A DNA stretch of 64,000 nt from contig JAAZNF010000043.1 in the NCBI GenBank assembly GCA_012798435.1, positions 1-64,000 of the forward strand, in the 5' to 3' direction. Numbering within the stretch: position 1 is the first letter of the stretch; each line of letters opens with the position of its first letter. The position numbers and the translations under genes were made by a program. This document shows, one piece after another, positions 62,532 through 64,000 of this stretch. Under the pieces are notes generated by a model. The model was given only the letters and a program-made list of their open reading frames with translations, ran no database searches and was not told the DNA's origin. Origin of the DNA: Myxococcales bacterium (GTDB lineage: Bacteria > Myxococcota > B64-G9).

Positions 62532-63162
62532 GGCGCACCTCTCTCGGCCGCGCCCCGCCCAGGATCTCCGGAGAAACGAGGGAATTGATCTGGAGCAGGG
62601 TGTACATCTCTCCCTCGTACCGCCCCACGCCCAACAAGTGCTCGCTCTCGCCCCGCCCGAACACCGCCGGGGGCGGCTCGATCTGGTCGGGGCGGAAGCG
62701 GATGACGTGACGCACCTCGTCCACCAAAAAACCGATGGGCTCCTCCTCGATGCGCACGATCAGCACCCGGTTGCGCCGCTCGCGCGGGCCGTCGGGCAGG
62801 TTCAGGCGCCGCCGCAGATCCAGGATCGGCACCACCATTCCGCGCAGCGAGAGCACGCCCAGGACCACCGGCGGCACCCGCGGGACCGGCGTGATGGAGG
62901 GCGGCTTGATGATCTCGCGGATGTGTTCGATGGGGATGGCGAAGTCCTCGCCGGCCAGACGGAAGCTCAGGTACTCCCGCTGGTCCTGCGCCCCGCGAGC
63001 GACCGCCGGGCCCGTACCCGTGGCGGCCTCCTCCGACTGGAACGACGCCTCGGCCGCGTCGGCGAAGAACTCCCGGAGCGCCTCCTGAAAGGCCGCCTCG
63101 GCCGGCGGCTTGTCGGCCTTCGGGGGAGACACGGCGTTCTCTGGGGGGTCCTTTCGCACCAT
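62524..63162 (-). CDS. cheW: Chemotaxis coupling protein CheW (copy 2)
   Basis: A 212-residue CheW protein with an extra 60-residue N-terminal region. The start is ATG 63162, with in-frame GTG 63168 as alternative. The CheW domain has 'YLSFRLAGEDFAIPIEHIRE', 'PRVPPVVLGVLSLRGMVVP', 'DLRRRLNL' and 'IGFLVDEVRHVIRF'. The leader ('EAALREFF'-type helix) may add a docking function. It follows cheA and overlaps the first cheW. Confidence 0.88.
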   Translation of the reverse strand: MVRKDPPENAVSPPKADKPPAEAAFQEALREFFADAAEASFQSEEAATGTGPAVARGAQDQREYLSFRLAGEDFAIPIEHIREIIKPPSITPVPRVPPVVLGVLSLRGMVVPILDLRRRLNLPDGPRERRNRVLIVRIEEEPIGFLVDEVRHVIRFRPDQIEPPPAVFGRGESEHLLGVGRYEGEMYTLLQINSLVSPEILGGARPREVRHG

Positions 63163-63180
63163 GGCCACGCCCCGACCCGG

Positions 63181-64000
63181 TCACTCCCGGGCCAGGGCCT
63201 CCTCGATGAGCTCGCCCACGTCCAGCACCAGCACCGTCTGCTGGTTGGCCAGGTGGGTGGCGCCGGCGATCCCCGGCACGTGGGACATGAAACGGCCCAG
63301 CGACTTGATCACGATGTCCTGCTGGCCCTGCACGCTGTCCACCACCAAGCCCATGCGGTTCTGGGCCAGGCCGACCACCACCACGAACAGGTTGTCCCCG
63401 GCCGCCTCTCCCGCCAGTTGGAACAGATCCGCCAGGCGGATGAGCGGCAGGGTCGCTCCGCGCAGCTCGATGACCTGGCGCCGCTCGATGGTGCGGACCC
63501 TGGACGCGGGTACGCTCAGGATCTCCAGCACCGCGTTCAGCGGGATGGCGTACACCGACTGGGACACCCGGACGATCAGCGCGCGGATGATGGCCAGGGT
63601 GATGGGGAGGGTGATGGTGAAGCGCGTGCCCTGGCCGGGCGTGAAATCCAGGTCGATCATGCCACTCAGGTTGGCGATGTTGGTCTTCACCACGTCCAGG
63701 CCCACGCCGCGCCCGGAGAGCTCGGTCACCTGACGGCTGGTCGAGAGGCCGGGCAGGAAGATGAGGTTCATACGGTCGCGCGGGGTCAGATCGGCCAGAC
63801 GCTCCGGCTCCACGAGGCCCTTCTCCATGGCCACCTGGCAGATGCGATCGAGATCCAGGCCGCGGCCGTCGTCGGCGATCTCGATCACCACGTGGTTGCC
63901 CTTCTGGTAGGCGTTGATGCGGATGGTGCCGGTGGACGGCTTGCCGGCGGCGGCGCGCTCGGCGGGCTCCTCGATGCCGTGGTCGATGCTGTTGCGCAGG
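63181..64000 (-). CDS. cheA: Chemotaxis histidine kinase CheA, C-terminal part
   Basis: The frame stays open from the stop at 63181 to the right window edge, so only the C-terminal 272 residues are seen. They include the HATPase N box 'LRNSIDHGIEEPAERAA' (read from the last bases of the window), the G1 box 'EIADDGRGLD', 'LPGLSTSRQVTELSGRGVG' and the G2 box 'GRGVGLDVV', then the CheW-like P5 domain ('PITLAIIRALIVRVSQSVYA', 'LPLIRLADLF', 'VVDSVQGQQDIVIKSL'). Domains P1-P3 lie outside. It is the first gene, or near it, of the operon. Confidence 0.93.
   Translation of the reverse strand, partial: LRNSIDHGIEEPAERAAAGKPSTGTIRINAYQKGNHVVIEIADDGRGLDLDRICQVAMEKGLVEPERLADLTPRDRMNLIFLPGLSTSRQVTELSGRGVGLDVVKTNIANLSGMIDLDFTPGQGTRFTITLPITLAIIRALIVRVSQSVYAIPLNAVLEILSVPASRVRTIERRQVIELRGATLPLIRLADLFQLAGEAAGDNLFVVVVGLAQNRMGLVVDSVQGQQDIVIKSLGRFMSHVPGIAGATHLANQQTVLVLDVGELIEEALARE

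Overview
The window is high-GC DNA from a Gram-negative bacterium that resembles the Myxococcota / deltaproteobacterial lineage. The evidence is a MYXO-CTERM-like C-terminal tag on a secreted subtilase, many lipoproteins with good lipoboxes, Cys-rich FG-GAP lipoproteins, FHA-TPR and MJ0042 zinc-ribbon-TPR membrane proteins, and a chemotaxis operon that carries a HEAT-repeat protein. A complete [FeFe]-hydrogenase system shows that the organism has an anaerobic or fermentative mode of life. No rRNA, tRNA, IS element or CRISPR array was recognised.

Layout. 0-16.4 kb is housekeeping and envelope: a partial lipoprotein, DedA, a TerB/LETM1-like protein, MutY, an FG-GAP lipoprotein, Pal and TolB, grpE-dnaK-dnaJ-like, an FHA/TPR membrane protein and a DUF2891 lipoprotein. 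16.4-30.4 kb is a hydrogenase island, all on the minus strand. A maturation unit (receiver protein, hydG, hydF, hydE) is followed by rex, hydC (NuoE-like), a hydB fused to a GltD/NfnB-like FAD module, hydA, a receiver, a histidine kinase built on a ferredoxin plus [FeFe]-hydrogenase-like sensor, and a receiver-histidine kinase hybrid. Two Rex-type operators and a third palindrome lie directly upstream of rex in an AT-rich spacer. 30.6-37.5 kb holds the subtilase, two proteins of unknown function and a tandem pair of lipoyl-less E2-type acyltransferases. 37.5-41.2 kb holds two envelope genes between inverted intergenic repeats.

41.1-46.8 kb groups an IspD-like cytidylyltransferase, a HAD phosphatase, a sugar/inositol-phosphate nucleotidyltransferase, a CDP-alcohol phosphatidyltransferase, a methyltransferase and inositol-3-phosphate synthase. 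Together these suggest a CDP-inositol route to an inositol phospholipid or di-inositol phosphate. 46.8-53.8 kb has an RluA-type pseudouridine synthase, a 3-hydroxyacyl-CoA dehydrogenase with a degenerate hydratase tail, TPR and other lipoproteins, and a TetR regulator. 54.0-64.0 kb is a minus-strand chemotaxis-like operon: cheA (partial)-cheW-cheW-mcp-HEAT-cheR-cheB-GAF/coiled coil-cheY.

Working model for the central island (inference): H2 or redox state is read twice, by Rex (NADH/NAD+) and by the hydrogenase-like kinase (H2 or an iron-sulfur redox signal). These tune a soluble, probably electron-bifurcating NAD(P)-linked hydrogenase whose flavin subunit carries an extra pyridine-nucleotide oxidoreductase module. 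Function assignments come from reading motifs in the translated sequence; no database search was run.
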